Shown here in pieces: positions 9,174 through 17,958 of a DNA stretch of 64,000 nt (position 1 is its first letter; the number at the start of each line of letters is the position of its first letter). This DNA comes from Candidatus Puniceispirillum sp. GTDB lineage: Bacteria > Pseudomonadota > Alphaproteobacteria > Puniceispirillales > Puniceispirillaceae. The translations under genes were made by a program, and so were the position numbers. The notes under the pieces were generated by a model. That model searched no databases. It saw only the letters and a list, made by a program, of their open reading frames with translations, and was not told the DNA's origin. The DNA is taken from assembly GCA_028382965.1 (NCBI GenBank), contig JAOEUK010000004.1:62001-126000 (forward strand), given 5' to 3'.

Positions 9174-10544
9174 TTAATGTTTCTTAGAATTCGTAGCATT
9201 AACAAGTCCATCAGTGAGTTGAATTTTATCTAGCTTCCACAATTGATTGAGTAGTTTAGCTGTCGATTTGGTGCCAAGTACAGGGTTTGCCAACTCTAAA
9301 AATTTTGCTTCCAACTCATTATCAGATAAAGGTAAGTCTGGATCACCTTTCCTAGTCGCTTGGTAATAAGAAAATTTTTGACCTGAATAAGTGGTGATGG
9401 ATACATGTGCTGCACGTCGGGCTGGAAACTCAGCATCAACCTTTGGATCAATTGTTAACCTGATTTGTGGCAGTAATGCCCGGATTACTGGATCGTGCAT
9501 GCGTGCCTCTTCAAAAGCGTCGATACGTACACTACCATGATGGGCAGCATGGGCTATAACATATTGCATGGAAAACTTACATTCTTGGGGGGTTTTGGGG
9601 TTTGCTCTATCGGTAATTTCGACTGCCGGGCCATAGGTGGCAATGTCAATACTGACGATATTGCTAGCAATTATCTGCTCTGCCTCCATGATGGTAAGAA
9701 GCCCGTCAATGGCAGCAAATGTATGACCACAACATCCATGATTTTTGAAAGTTATCAATTCAATATTATAAACATTGCCAAGGCCGGCTGTCGCTTTTCC
9801 CCAATCGGCAGAACCGCTCATTGCGGCGCCCATTCCCACTGAGCCCTCAAGAACATCTAGCGCGCCAGTAACTCCTTTGCTGGCCGCCATTGCTGCCATA
9901 ACACCGGTTTCTGCTGCATGTGCGGCATGCAGTGGTTTACTCATTCCGTCTGAACGAAAAGCTTGTTGCAGGCCTGCTGCAAGGGTGGCAGATGTTGCCA
10001 AAGCATGCGCGGTCTGTATGCGGTTTAGCCCAAAAAGGAGGGATGCAGCGGCGGCTGCTCCAAAGGTGGAGATGGTTGCTGTTGTGTGCCAGAATTGGTA
10101 ATGATCGCGCCCCATTGCGGCACTAATTCGGCTGCTCACTTCATAGCCGGCAATAACAGCGCGAAGAAACATTTCACCAGATTGGTCATGTTTTTGTCCT
10201 ACCGCTAGTGCTGCTGCAATTGTTGCGCAACCAGGATGCAATCCGCCATCACGAAAGATATCGTCAAATTCAGATGTGTGCGCGCTAGCCCCATTTAAGA
10301 AGGCTGCTGTTTTAACAGAAGAATAATGATGGGTTGGGAACACTATTGACTGTTGTGGGTCGTCTGGATCAAGAAACGCCCTGCGTAACATCGGGTTAGG
10401 CTCTTGTATGGCGCCTGGATACATTGCAGCAAACCAGTCAATTACGGCGCGTTTTGCATGATGAATTGTTTTCGGTGACAACGGCTTTTCCCGTTCGAAT
10501 ACAATATAGTCTGCAATTTTTTCAATGAGTATCATTTTTAGCAT
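9174..10544 (-). CDS. MmgE/PrpD family protein (2-methylcitrate dehydratase-like)
   Basis: About 456 residues from the ATG at 10544. The family core is plain: AVIDWFAAM, NGASAHTSEFDD, HPGCATIAAALAVG, AVIAGYEVSSRI, HTTATISTFGAAAAA and KNHGCCGHTFAAID. MmgE/PrpD proteins dehydrate or isomerize citrate-like or itaconate-like acids (2-methylcitrate dehydratase, cis-aconitate decarboxylase). Here there is no prpB or prpC alongside, so a methylcitrate role is not supported. The open frame extends to 10643, but the extra 33 residues are atypical; starts at 10544 or 10535 match where the family begins, and neither has a clear Shine-Dalgarno. It is first in the minus run with UbiD and TauE and divergent from the crotonase operon. 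Confidence 0.8.
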   Translation of the reverse strand: MLKMILIEKIADYIVFEREKPLSPKTIHHAKRAVIDWFAAMYPGAIQEPNPMLRRAFLDPDDPQQSIVFPTHHYSSVKTAAFLNGASAHTSEFDDIFRDGGLHPGCATIAAALAVGQKHDQSGEMFLRAVIAGYEVSSRISAAMGRDHYQFWHTTATISTFGAAAAASLLFGLNRIQTAHALATSATLAAGLQQAFRSDGMSKPLHAAHAAETGVMAAMAASKGVTGALDVLEGSVGMGAAMSGSADWGKATAGLGNVYNIELITFKNHGCCGHTFAAIDGLLTIMEAEQIIASNIVSIDIATYGPAVEITDRANPKTPQECKFSMQYVIAHAAHHGSVRIDAFEEARMHDPVIRALLPQIRLTIDPKVDAEFPARRAAHVSITTYSGQKFSYYQATRKGDPDLPLSDNELEAKFLELANPVLGTKSTAKLLNQLWKLDKIQLTDGLVNATNSKKH

Positions 10545-10636
10545 ACAAAAACTGGAGAGTGAAAAGACCTTAGCCTTCTCAATAGAATAGCATGATCGCA
10601 AGGTCAAAATAAATTTTATTTCAACAAGTCTGAATA

Positions 10637-10652
10637 ATGACAAGATTGTTTT
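10637..10652. promoter_or_regulatory. Candidate operator ATGACAAGATTGTTTT (copy 1)
   Basis: Sixteen bases identical to a stretch at 23331-23346. The core ACAA-GA-TTGT is an inverted repeat with a two-base centre. Both copies sit in divergent intergenic regions ahead of acyl-CoA catabolic genes. It could bind a shared regulator; the match may also be chance in AT-rich DNA. Confidence 0.4.
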
Positions 10653-10675
10653 TTTGATTTAGAATTATAAAAAGA

Positions 10676-10695
10676 TAGTGATTTTTTATTCACTA
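10676..10695. promoter_or_regulatory. Inverted repeat TAGTGA-N8-TCACTA in the divergent promoter region
   Basis: Perfect six-base arms around an eight-base AT spacer, midway between the MmgE/PrpD and crotonase starts. It is palindromic like a dimeric repressor site. The spacer does not fit the CRP/FNR consensus (N6 or N4), so no regulator family is named. Confidence 0.4.
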
Positions 10696-10760
10696 AAGTC
10701 TGACTATTTCAAATGTAAAGAAAGCCATTTCAACCCTCAAACCACCAAGGTGAATTGCCG

Positions 10761-11552
10761 ATGACTAATACGCTTCCTCTTATCGATGTGGTTCACGTTA
10801 ATGGCGTGGCAATGGTAACTCTCAATCGTCCTGAAAAACGTAATGCGATTAACGATGAGATGAGGGAAGCATTAATTAATGTTCTGGAAACTGTTAATAA
10901 AGACGACAGTATAAAAGCTTCAGTTTTGACTGGTGCTGGGACAGTGTTTTGTGCAGGTGGAGATATTGGTGGAATGCGCGACAGGCTGAATGCGCCGCCT
11001 GGAAAGGTTGGATTTAATGGTTGGAAGCGGCAAAAACAAACTCACCGTCTCATCTCAACAATTTATCACATGGATAAACCAATTATTGCTGCGGTGAATG
11101 GCGCAGCGTCAGGTCTTGGGTGTGATCTTGCGCTTGCCTGTGACTTTGTAATGGCTGCCCCTCCAGCCAGTTTTTCAATGGCCTATCTAAAACGTGGTTT
11201 AATTCCAGATGGTGGTGGATTGTATTTTCTTCCGCGGCGTGTTGGTATCAGCCGTGCTAAAGAATTAATCTTTAGCGCACGTACAGTCGTGGCAGATGAG
11301 GCGGAAAAAATTGGCCTTGTTGACCGGGTGACCAATGCTGAAGGTCTAGTCAAAGATGCAGCTAAGTGGGCGGAAAATCTAAGTTTTGGTCCAGCAAGTG
11401 CGATTGCTCTCTCAAAATCCATATTAAATCGATCAGTTGACCTTCCGCTCGAAACAGTCTTTGCACTTGGTGCTGAGGCACAATCGATCTGCTATGCAAG
11501 TGATGAACACCGCGACGCTGTCAATGCTTTCCTAGATAAACCAGCTCGCTAG
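10761..11552 (+). CDS. Enoyl-CoA hydratase/isomerase (crotonase) family protein
   Basis: 263 residues. Crotonase signatures: TLNRPEKRNAIND at the N-terminus, GAGTVFCAGGDIGGM for the first oxyanion-hole loop, and AAVNGAASGLGCDLALACD for the second. It acts on a CoA thioester in the cytoplasm (hydration, isomerization or related). The ATG at 10761 is chosen with AAGG ten bases upstream; a TTG at 10755 would add two residues. One base separates its stop from the CoA-transferase start, and the next two genes also abut, giving a four-gene operon. The exact reaction cannot be assigned from the motifs. Confidence 0.88.
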   Translation: MTNTLPLIDVVHVNGVAMVTLNRPEKRNAINDEMREALINVLETVNKDDSIKASVLTGAGTVFCAGGDIGGMRDRLNAPPGKVGFNGWKRQKQTHRLISTIYHMDKPIIAAVNGAASGLGCDLALACDFVMAAPPASFSMAYLKRGLIPDGGGLYFLPRRVGISRAKELIFSARTVVADEAEKIGLVDRVTNAEGLVKDAAKWAENLSFGPASAIALSKSILNRSVDLPLETVFALGAEAQSICYASDEHRDAVNAFLDKPAR

Positions 11553-11553
11553 A

Positions 11554-12759
11554 ATGATGGTGCCTGTAGCTGACACGTTTGCTGGATTAAGTGTAGTTGA
11601 ATTTGCACAAGGGGTTGCTGCACCTTACTGTGGACTATTGCTTGCCCGAAATGGTGCTGAAGTGATTAAGGTTGAACCACCAGGCAATGGTGACTGGTGC
11701 CGTAGCCTTGGACTCCAAAAAGGTGATTTTTCTTCTGAATTTATTGTGTTGAATCGAGGTAAAAAAAGCCTTGCCCTTGATATAAAAAGTCCTGACGGAT
11801 ACGCCGCAGCGTTTAAGCTCGCTGCCAAGGCTGATGTGATTATTGAGAATTACCGGCCAAACGTAACTAAGCGGTTAGGTATTGATTATGCCACGGTGGC
11901 AAATGTTAATCCGCAGGTGGTTTATGCTTCAGTTACTGGTTTTGGCCAGACAGGTCCAAAGAGCCACATGCCAGCAACCGATACGGTGATGCAGGGCTAT
12001 ACTGGTCTAATGAATATTAATTGTGACCAAAATGGGTTGCCCCGCCGTATCAATATGTTGGCCATTGATTATTCTACCGGTCTTTATCTGAGCCAGGCAG
12101 TGTTTGCGGCGTTGTACCGTCGTGCAACGACTGGCCAGGGCAGCTATATTCAGACAAGCTTGCTGGAGAGCGCGATGGCATTCCAAGAAGCCCGCCTTGT
12201 TGCTGAGAAGTTTGAAGGATCTGCTGTTAAACCAGTGGGGGCGCCCGTTGGAACCTTTGCTACAGAAGATGGATATCTTAGTCTGAATGCGCGCCGTCAG
12301 TCGCATTTTGTAGCTCTATGTAATATTCTCGGCAAGGTTGGATGGTTGGATGACAAAAGGTTTGATACGCCAGAAAATAGGCTGGTTAATGCGGCTAAGA
12401 TTAATGCGATGGTTGCTCCTGAGATTAAACAAAAATCAACCGCTCATTGGGGAATAGTATTTTCAGATGCTGATATACTTAATGCGCCCGTAAATAATTA
12501 TAATGATCTGTTCAATGACCAACAGATCAAAAAAATTGAAGCAATTGGTTGGGTGGAGATAGATGAATTTGGAAGTTTGCCATCTGCAAGGATTGCTGGT
12601 TTGCCTCCTGCATCCGCAAGTGACATAAGATCCATGACTCCGCCACGGCTTGGTCAGGGTGGTCGATCAGCGTTACAATCTAGTGGGTTAAGTACTTATG
12701 AAATTGATCAACTTGAAGCCAGCGGGGCTGTGGTTTTTAATGATGATAAGGATGCCTAA
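11554..12759 (+). CDS. Family III (CaiB/BaiF) CoA-transferase
   Basis: 401 residues with family III features: GLSVVEFAQGVAAPYCGLLLARNGAEVIKVE at the N-terminus, VIIENYRPNV, VYASVTGFGQTGP, then ATDTVMQGYTGLM, whose Asp aligns with the catalytic Asp that forms the acyl-enzyme anhydride. It transfers CoA between carboxylic acids. It sits one base after the crotonase and abuts the acyl-CoA dehydrogenase, so the substrate acid is probably activated by CoA exchange and then oxidized and hydrated by its neighbours. Two ATGs occur in tandem at 11554 and 11557; either may be used. Confidence 0.9.
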   Translation: MMVPVADTFAGLSVVEFAQGVAAPYCGLLLARNGAEVIKVEPPGNGDWCRSLGLQKGDFSSEFIVLNRGKKSLALDIKSPDGYAAAFKLAAKADVIIENYRPNVTKRLGIDYATVANVNPQVVYASVTGFGQTGPKSHMPATDTVMQGYTGLMNINCDQNGLPRRINMLAIDYSTGLYLSQAVFAALYRRATTGQGSYIQTSLLESAMAFQEARLVAEKFEGSAVKPVGAPVGTFATEDGYLSLNARRQSHFVALCNILGKVGWLDDKRFDTPENRLVNAAKINAMVAPEIKQKSTAHWGIVFSDADILNAPVNNYNDLFNDQQIKKIEAIGWVEIDEFGSLPSARIAGLPPASASDIRSMTPPRLGQGGRSALQSSGLSTYEIDQLEASGAVVFNDDKDA

Positions 12760-13929
12760 ATGGACTTTGAACTGACTACAGAGCAACAAATTTTTTATGA
12801 TACGGTTAATCGCTTTGCGGCGAATGAGTTGGCTGATGGGGCTGTCAAGAGAGCTAACAGTGATGGGTACCCATGGGATATTGCAAAAAGATTTGCAGAG
12901 ATGGGCCTCCTTGGAATCACCATTCCTGAGAGCAAGGGTGGTATCGGTGGTACTCTTACTGATGCCATTCTGGCCATTCAGGCTATCGCTGAATTTTGTC
13001 CACGCAGTGCTGATGTTGTTCAAGCTGGAAATTTTGGGGCAATCCGAACCTTTGCTGAATATGCAAGCGATGCGCAGTTAAAGCGCTATCTTCCAGAATT
13101 GTTGGCTGGCGAGGGAGTTATGTCAGTTGGCATGTCTGAGCCTGATGCTGGATCATCTGTGACTGAATTAAAAACATTTGCAACGCCTGATGGCGATGAT
13201 TTTATAGTTAATGGTAGTAAGGTGTTTGGTACAAATAGTGTCGAGGCTAAAGTGTTTTTGATTTATCTTCGCTTTGGCCCAGGGACAGAAGGAATTGGCT
13301 CTGCCATTATTGAAAGAGGCACTTCAGGTTTTGAAATTGGCCCCTCCTACCGCTACATGAATGGTGAATTTTGGTCGCCACTTTATTTTGAAGAGTGCCG
13401 TATTCCAAAAGCTAATATTCTCCTTGGATCTGGTGGGTTTAAAAAGCAGATTTCAGGATTTAATATAGAACGACTGGGCAACGCAGCGCGTGCTGTTGCT
13501 GTAGGGAGGAAAGCTTTTTTAGAAGCGCGAGAACATGCTAAAACGCGTCAACAATTTGGACGGGACATATGTGAGTTTCAGGGTTTGCAATGGAAGTTTG
13601 CAGAGATGCAGATGCGGCTTGAATCAGCTCAATTATTGCTAATGAGAGCAGTCACGAGGGCTGACAATAATCTGCCATCAGCTCATGACTCAGCGCTTGC
13701 AAAATTGGCTTGTAATGATGCCGGTTTTTTTGCTGCTAATGAAGCGTTGCAAGTAATGGGTGCACTAGGGTTTAGCGATGACAATATTGTTCAATACTGT
13801 TTGCGTCGAACACGTGGATGGATGATAGCTGGCGGGTCTACCGAAATTTTGAAAAACCGAATCGCAGAGGGTATATTTGAGCGTCGGTTCTCGCAACGTC
13901 CTAAAAAATCCGTTAAGGAAAAAACTTAA
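12760..13929 (+). CDS. Acyl-CoA dehydrogenase (operon with CoA-transferase)
   Basis: 389 residues with the three ACAD domains. MSVGMSEPDAGSSVTELKT is the FAD-binding strand, and IAGGSTEILKNRIAEGIF the C-terminal signature. At the position of the medium-chain enzyme's catalytic Glu (the E of Y-E-G-T) this protein has Gly, as in subfamilies where the base lies elsewhere, so its substrate is probably not a plain straight-chain acyl-CoA. It is an FAD flavoprotein, expected to pass electrons to ETF. The start codon directly follows the CoA-transferase stop, and two bases separate it from the ADP-forming synthetase gene. Confidence 0.9.
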   Translation: MDFELTTEQQIFYDTVNRFAANELADGAVKRANSDGYPWDIAKRFAEMGLLGITIPESKGGIGGTLTDAILAIQAIAEFCPRSADVVQAGNFGAIRTFAEYASDAQLKRYLPELLAGEGVMSVGMSEPDAGSSVTELKTFATPDGDDFIVNGSKVFGTNSVEAKVFLIYLRFGPGTEGIGSAIIERGTSGFEIGPSYRYMNGEFWSPLYFEECRIPKANILLGSGGFKKQISGFNIERLGNAARAVAVGRKAFLEAREHAKTRQQFGRDICEFQGLQWKFAEMQMRLESAQLLLMRAVTRADNNLPSAHDSALAKLACNDAGFFAANEALQVMGALGFSDDNIVQYCLRRTRGWMIAGGSTEILKNRIAEGIFERRFSQRPKKSVKEKT

Positions 13930-13931
13930 TT

Positions 13932-16091
13932 ATGGAAAGAATGCGACAGGCGCTGGTAGCGCCAAAAGTTGTTGCCCTTGTTGGTGTTTCTAAGGATCTA
14001 AAAAAATTATCGACACGCCCATGGCAATTCTGCCAGCAACATGGCTTCAGGGGAAAGCTTTATCTTGTAAATCCTCTTCATAAAAAAGTTCTTGGACAGA
14101 TTGCCTACCCATCTGTGTCAGCCATTCCTGAAAAAGTTGACCATGCATACATTCTACTTGGTACGATGCTGGTTGAGGCAGCTCTTGAGGACTGTATTGC
14201 GGCGGGTGTTAAAGTTGTGTCGGTGCTTGCTGACGGATTTGCTGAAGCTGGTGATAGAGGATTAGAGCGCCAAGGCATATTGGTTAGCAGGGCAGATGCC
14301 GCTGGTGTGATGCTGATTGGTCCAAACTCTATGGGTATTGTAAACACAGAAAACTCTTTTGTTTGCACCACTAATGCTGCATTTAAAGCTGAGAGTCTTA
14401 CGCGTGGACGTCTTGCCGTATTATCTCATAGTGGCAGCTTGATTGGGACGCTTATTTCTCGGGGAAAGGCTCGAAATATTGGGTTTTCAAAGCTGATATC
14501 ACTTGGTAACGAAGCGCAGTCCTGTGTTGGTACAGTTGGCCTAACGTTGGTTGATGACAAAGAAATTGATGGATTTGTGCTGTTTTTAGAAACAATTCGT
14601 AACCCAGATAAATTTGCGGCATTTGCATCTGCAGCCAAACGGCTTGGAAAACCAGTTGTGGCATATATGCTGGGCAAGTCATACGAGGGGCAGGCCCTAT
14701 CAGTTTCACACACTGGCGCCATGACAGGGGAAGCTGATGCAGTTAGTGCATTTCTGGCTTATCATAGTATTGCCGAAGTCAGCCAGTTTGATGCTCTGTT
14801 TGAAGCGCCAGCGCTGTTGCTGAAAAAGGCTCAGCTTGCCAATCGCCCTCGCCACGCAACTGTGGTCACAACAACTGGCGGTGGCGGTGCTATGGTAGTT
14901 GATCAATTGAGTATTCGGGGAGTAGAACTCAAAGGGTTAAGCGCAGCCTCAAAAAGTTTTTTTCATGAACAAAATATACCGCATGGCAGCGGAAAGCTTG
15001 TCGATGTAACCCTTGCGGGTGCTCAATACGATGTTATGAAAAAGGCCATTACACAATTGATGACTGATAGTGAAACAGGACTAATTATTGTTGCTATTGG
15101 GTCATCCGCACAATTTAATCCAGAGTTAGCGGTTAAGCCAATAATTGATGCAGTAACTGAGAATTTGGGTGCTGCACCAGTTGTTGCTTTTCCGCTGCCT
15201 ATTGCCACGAGATCAATGGAAATGCTTGAGGAGGCAGGTGTTCCTTGTTTTGGCAGTGTTGAAAGCTGTGCTGATAGTGTTTCGCTTTTTTTAGGCAATA
15301 AAGATAGTTTGTTAGTAGATTCAAGTTTAGCAGAGTGTGATGTGACAGAGATCAATAAGAGACTTGATACAATACTTGCGAAGGTAAAAATTGGTGGTGC
15401 TGGAGGCGTGCTGAACGAGGTTGATGGAAATGATATCTTTGCAGCGCTTGGCATTGCTGGGCCACGCCAACTTTTCTTTCCCGCGCAGAGTGAATTGCCC
15501 ATATCAGAATCCAAAATTTATTTAGAGCAGGGACTAAGCTACCCTTTGGTGACTAAACTTGTGTCAAAAGATCTGCCGCATAAGTCTGATTATGGTGCGG
15601 TGGTAATGAATATCTGGGATAATGTGCAGCTTGATTCTGCTGTAGTTGAGATGAGGGCAAGGATTAAAAAGCTCGAACCTACTGCGTATATCGATGGCGT
15701 TTTAGTGCAGGAAATGGCTAAAGGTTTAGGTGAAGCCATTGTTGGCCTCAGGCATGATAACCTTGTTGGGCCAGTGATAACCGTTGGTGCGGGAGGTGTG
15801 CTTGCTGAAATTTATAAGGATGTTAGTATCCGACCAGCACCAGTCAACCTTGCATCCGCCCGTCAGATGATTGGAGAGATAAAAGGATTTGCTGGCCTTC
15901 GTGGGTACCGTGGTAAGGCAAAGGGTGATTTAGAGGCCCTAGCTCAATTAGTGACAGCCATATCAAGCCTTGCCATTGTTGGGCGAATTACTGAGGCGGA
16001 GATTAATCCAGTTTTAGTTCGCGCTGACGGTGTATTAATGTTAGATGCTCTAATCTGTATTGGTCCAAAGATATTGCAAAGTCGGTTATGA
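13932..16091 (+). CDS. Acetate--CoA ligase (ADP-forming)-like acyl-CoA synthetase
   Basis: 719 residues with both subunit halves fused. First a CoA-binding Rossmann domain (VVALVGVSKDLKKLSTRP... from residue 13), then succinyl-CoA-ligase-like flavodoxin domains with PNSMGIVNTEN, LSHSGSLIG and SVSHTGAMTGEADA (candidate phospho-His segment), and finally an ATP-grasp_5 domain from about residue 490 with YPLVTKLVSKDLPHKSDYGAV, VQEMAKGLGEAIVGL and GAGGVLAEIYKD. Such enzymes reversibly make acyl-CoA from acid, CoA and ATP, releasing ADP. It is last in the crotonase-CoA-transferase-ACAD operon and could activate the starting acid or harvest ATP from the product. It converges on the OYE gene. Confidence 0.88.
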   Translation: MERMRQALVAPKVVALVGVSKDLKKLSTRPWQFCQQHGFRGKLYLVNPLHKKVLGQIAYPSVSAIPEKVDHAYILLGTMLVEAALEDCIAAGVKVVSVLADGFAEAGDRGLERQGILVSRADAAGVMLIGPNSMGIVNTENSFVCTTNAAFKAESLTRGRLAVLSHSGSLIGTLISRGKARNIGFSKLISLGNEAQSCVGTVGLTLVDDKEIDGFVLFLETIRNPDKFAAFASAAKRLGKPVVAYMLGKSYEGQALSVSHTGAMTGEADAVSAFLAYHSIAEVSQFDALFEAPALLLKKAQLANRPRHATVVTTTGGGGAMVVDQLSIRGVELKGLSAASKSFFHEQNIPHGSGKLVDVTLAGAQYDVMKKAITQLMTDSETGLIIVAIGSSAQFNPELAVKPIIDAVTENLGAAPVVAFPLPIATRSMEMLEEAGVPCFGSVESCADSVSLFLGNKDSLLVDSSLAECDVTEINKRLDTILAKVKIGGAGGVLNEVDGNDIFAALGIAGPRQLFFPAQSELPISESKIYLEQGLSYPLVTKLVSKDLPHKSDYGAVVMNIWDNVQLDSAVVEMRARIKKLEPTAYIDGVLVQEMAKGLGEAIVGLRHDNLVGPVITVGAGGVLAEIYKDVSIRPAPVNLASARQMIGEIKGFAGLRGYRGKAKGDLEALAQLVTAISSLAIVGRITEAEINPVLVRADGVLMLDALICIGPKILQSRL

Positions 16092-16138
16092 CGTAAAAAT
16101 CAATGCTGCACAATTTTTCAGACAGACGCAACGCTGGC

Positions 16139-17371
16139 CTATTTGGAAGAGGGCGTTTCACCGTCCAGAAAATAGCGAAGGCTTTTGGCAATTATTGCCT
16201 GATCTTGATTTACTTCCATTGTTTTTTGGACCTCACGCTGTCGCAAACGATGCGCGTATCCTTCAGGTAAATAGCAAAATGGGTCGTCTAACCCGAAGCT
16301 GTAGGCGGCATGGGCTGGCCAATCAGCATTCCACATTAGCTCGCGTGCCATTGCAATCATATCTGCATCGCCGGCTTGCAGTATCTCCTCAGCTTGTTGA
16401 GGTTCGGTAATGCCGCCAACAGCAACTGTACTCACTTTTGCTTGACGCCGGATAAGACCAGAAAAGCTGGCTTGATAGGCTGGTATTCTTGGTACCATTG
16501 GCATGTTGCTTGACCCAGAAATGCCTCCTGATGACACGTCAACCATATCGATGTCAATTTTACGAAGGGCTTTTGCAAGCGCAATAGCTTCGGTTAATGT
16601 CCAGCTTCCCCCCTTGCTATCAACAGCTGACAGTCGGAAAAAAACTGGTTTGTCCTTGGGCCATACATCACGAACTGCTTGAGCAACTTCGATTGCAAAC
16701 CGCATACGATTTTCAAGACAGCCTCCATAAGAATCAATGCGTTGATTTGATGCAGATGACAAAAATTGATGGATCAGATAGCCATGTGCACCATGAATTT
16801 CCACGATATCATATCCAGCATCAAGACTTAGTTTTGTTGCATCACGGAAGGTGTCAATGACCCGATTAATGTCATCTTGATCCATTTCCTTTGGTGGAAT
16901 TGGCCGTGGGGGGCTGACAGCTGCAGAGGGTGTCATGATTTGCCAAGGTGGAAAACCCTGAATTGCATCTGACTCAGTTAGCGGTCGCCAGTCCTCCATT
17001 GCGCCATGACATGATCCTTTGCGACCAGCGTGGCCAAGCTGGATTGCAGGAACTGCACCATGCTGTTTTATCATATCGGTAAGCTTACGATACGATTTTA
17101 CATGTTTGGCGTTGTAGATCCCAGCGCAAGAATGCGTTTTGCGCCCATTTGGCTCAACTGCTGTTTCTTCACCAAAAACTATACCACAACCGCCAATGGC
17201 GAGCCTGCCAAGGTGCATCATATGCCAGTCATTTGGCCCCCCATCAGTTGATAAATATTGGCACATTGGAGAGGCAATAATACGGTTGCGCACGATCACT
17301 GACCGAAGTTTTATCGGTGTAAAAAGCAAAGGGGTAGTCGTTATTTTATTTTGGGCGGGCAAGCTCACCAT
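16139..17371 (-). CDS. NADH:flavin oxidoreductase / Old Yellow Enzyme family (YqjM/NamA-like)
   Basis: 410 residues. Features of the thermophilic-like OYE class: IIASPMCQY with the active-site modulating Cys, WHMMHLGRLAIGG, AIQLGHAGRKGS with the substrate-binding His, EIHGAHGYLIHQFLSSASNQR, DSYGG and VGGITEPQQAEEIL for FMN phosphate. It reduces activated C=C bonds using NAD(P)H and FMN in the cytoplasm. It is convergent with the CoA operon (47 bases between stops), so it has its own promoter, in the spacer shared with the SET-domain gene. An alternative is a 2,4-dienoyl-CoA-reductase-like role, but the C-terminal Fe-S/Rossmann domains of that family are absent. Confidence 0.9.
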   Translation of the reverse strand: MVSLPAQNKITTTPLLFTPIKLRSVIVRNRIIASPMCQYLSTDGGPNDWHMMHLGRLAIGGCGIVFGEETAVEPNGRKTHSCAGIYNAKHVKSYRKLTDMIKQHGAVPAIQLGHAGRKGSCHGAMEDWRPLTESDAIQGFPPWQIMTPSAAVSPPRPIPPKEMDQDDINRVIDTFRDATKLSLDAGYDIVEIHGAHGYLIHQFLSSASNQRIDSYGGCLENRMRFAIEVAQAVRDVWPKDKPVFFRLSAVDSKGGSWTLTEAIALAKALRKIDIDMVDVSSGGISGSSNMPMVPRIPAYQASFSGLIRRQAKVSTVAVGGITEPQQAEEILQAGDADMIAMARELMWNADWPAHAAYSFGLDDPFCYLPEGYAHRLRQREVQKTMEVNQDQAIIAKSLRYFLDGETPSSK

Positions 17372-17564
17372 TTTTGATCCTAAATTTAGCTAAACAATTA
17401 ATGAATTATAGAATGGAGTATATCTTTGCTGGCCAAAGTACTCAAGACAACACTATATAATTTGAATATGCGATAAAGATAGCCACTGGAATATTGGTTT
17501 TCTGCCTGGCCAATCTAAAATATGATCGAAATTGGGAGTCACCGTGTGCGTGGAGACGGTTAAA

Positions 17565-17954
17565 ATGACAACAGCATTAAAAAAAGTGAATGAACAGAAA
17601 ATGAGGATTGAAGTTCGTGATTCGAAACTGCATGGTTTGGGCGTCTTTGCTTGTGTTGACCTGCTTAAAGGGGATGTCATTGAACGCTGTTTTTATCTTG
17701 TTATTGATGATGATGATTTACAGGAAGTAAATCGGCTTAATGACTATCTTTTTACCAGCCCTGATGTGAAGAGTGATTACCTCTGTGTTTTGGGGTGTGG
17801 AATGATTTACAATCACGGCACACCGTCAAATGCTGAGTGGCAAATTGCGGATGATGATAACCGGTTTATTGAGTTTACCGCGCTAAGTGATATTCAGGCC
17901 GGTGATGAAATTCTTCACGATTATGGCCAAGATTATTGGGATAGTCGTAATTAG
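17565..17954 (+). CDS. SET domain protein-lysine methyltransferase-like protein
   Basis: 129 residues, essentially a bare SET domain. SKLHGLGVFA is the N-terminal SET motif, MIYNHGTPSNAEW the N-H-x-x pseudo-knot motif, and AGDEILHDYGQDYW the C-terminal motif with the catalytic-region Tyr. These enzymes use S-adenosylmethionine to methylate lysine side chains; bacterial targets are poorly known. The ATG at 17565 is chosen over a TTG at 17532 because GGAG lies nine bases before it. The acidic stretch DDDD near residue 50 is unusual. It is followed by a convergent metallohydrolase gene four bases away. Confidence 0.8.
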   Translation: MTTALKKVNEQKMRIEVRDSKLHGLGVFACVDLLKGDVIERCFYLVIDDDDLQEVNRLNDYLFTSPDVKSDYLCVLGCGMIYNHGTPSNAEWQIADDDNRFIEFTALSDIQAGDEILHDYGQDYWDSRN

Positions 17955-17958
17955 GCGT

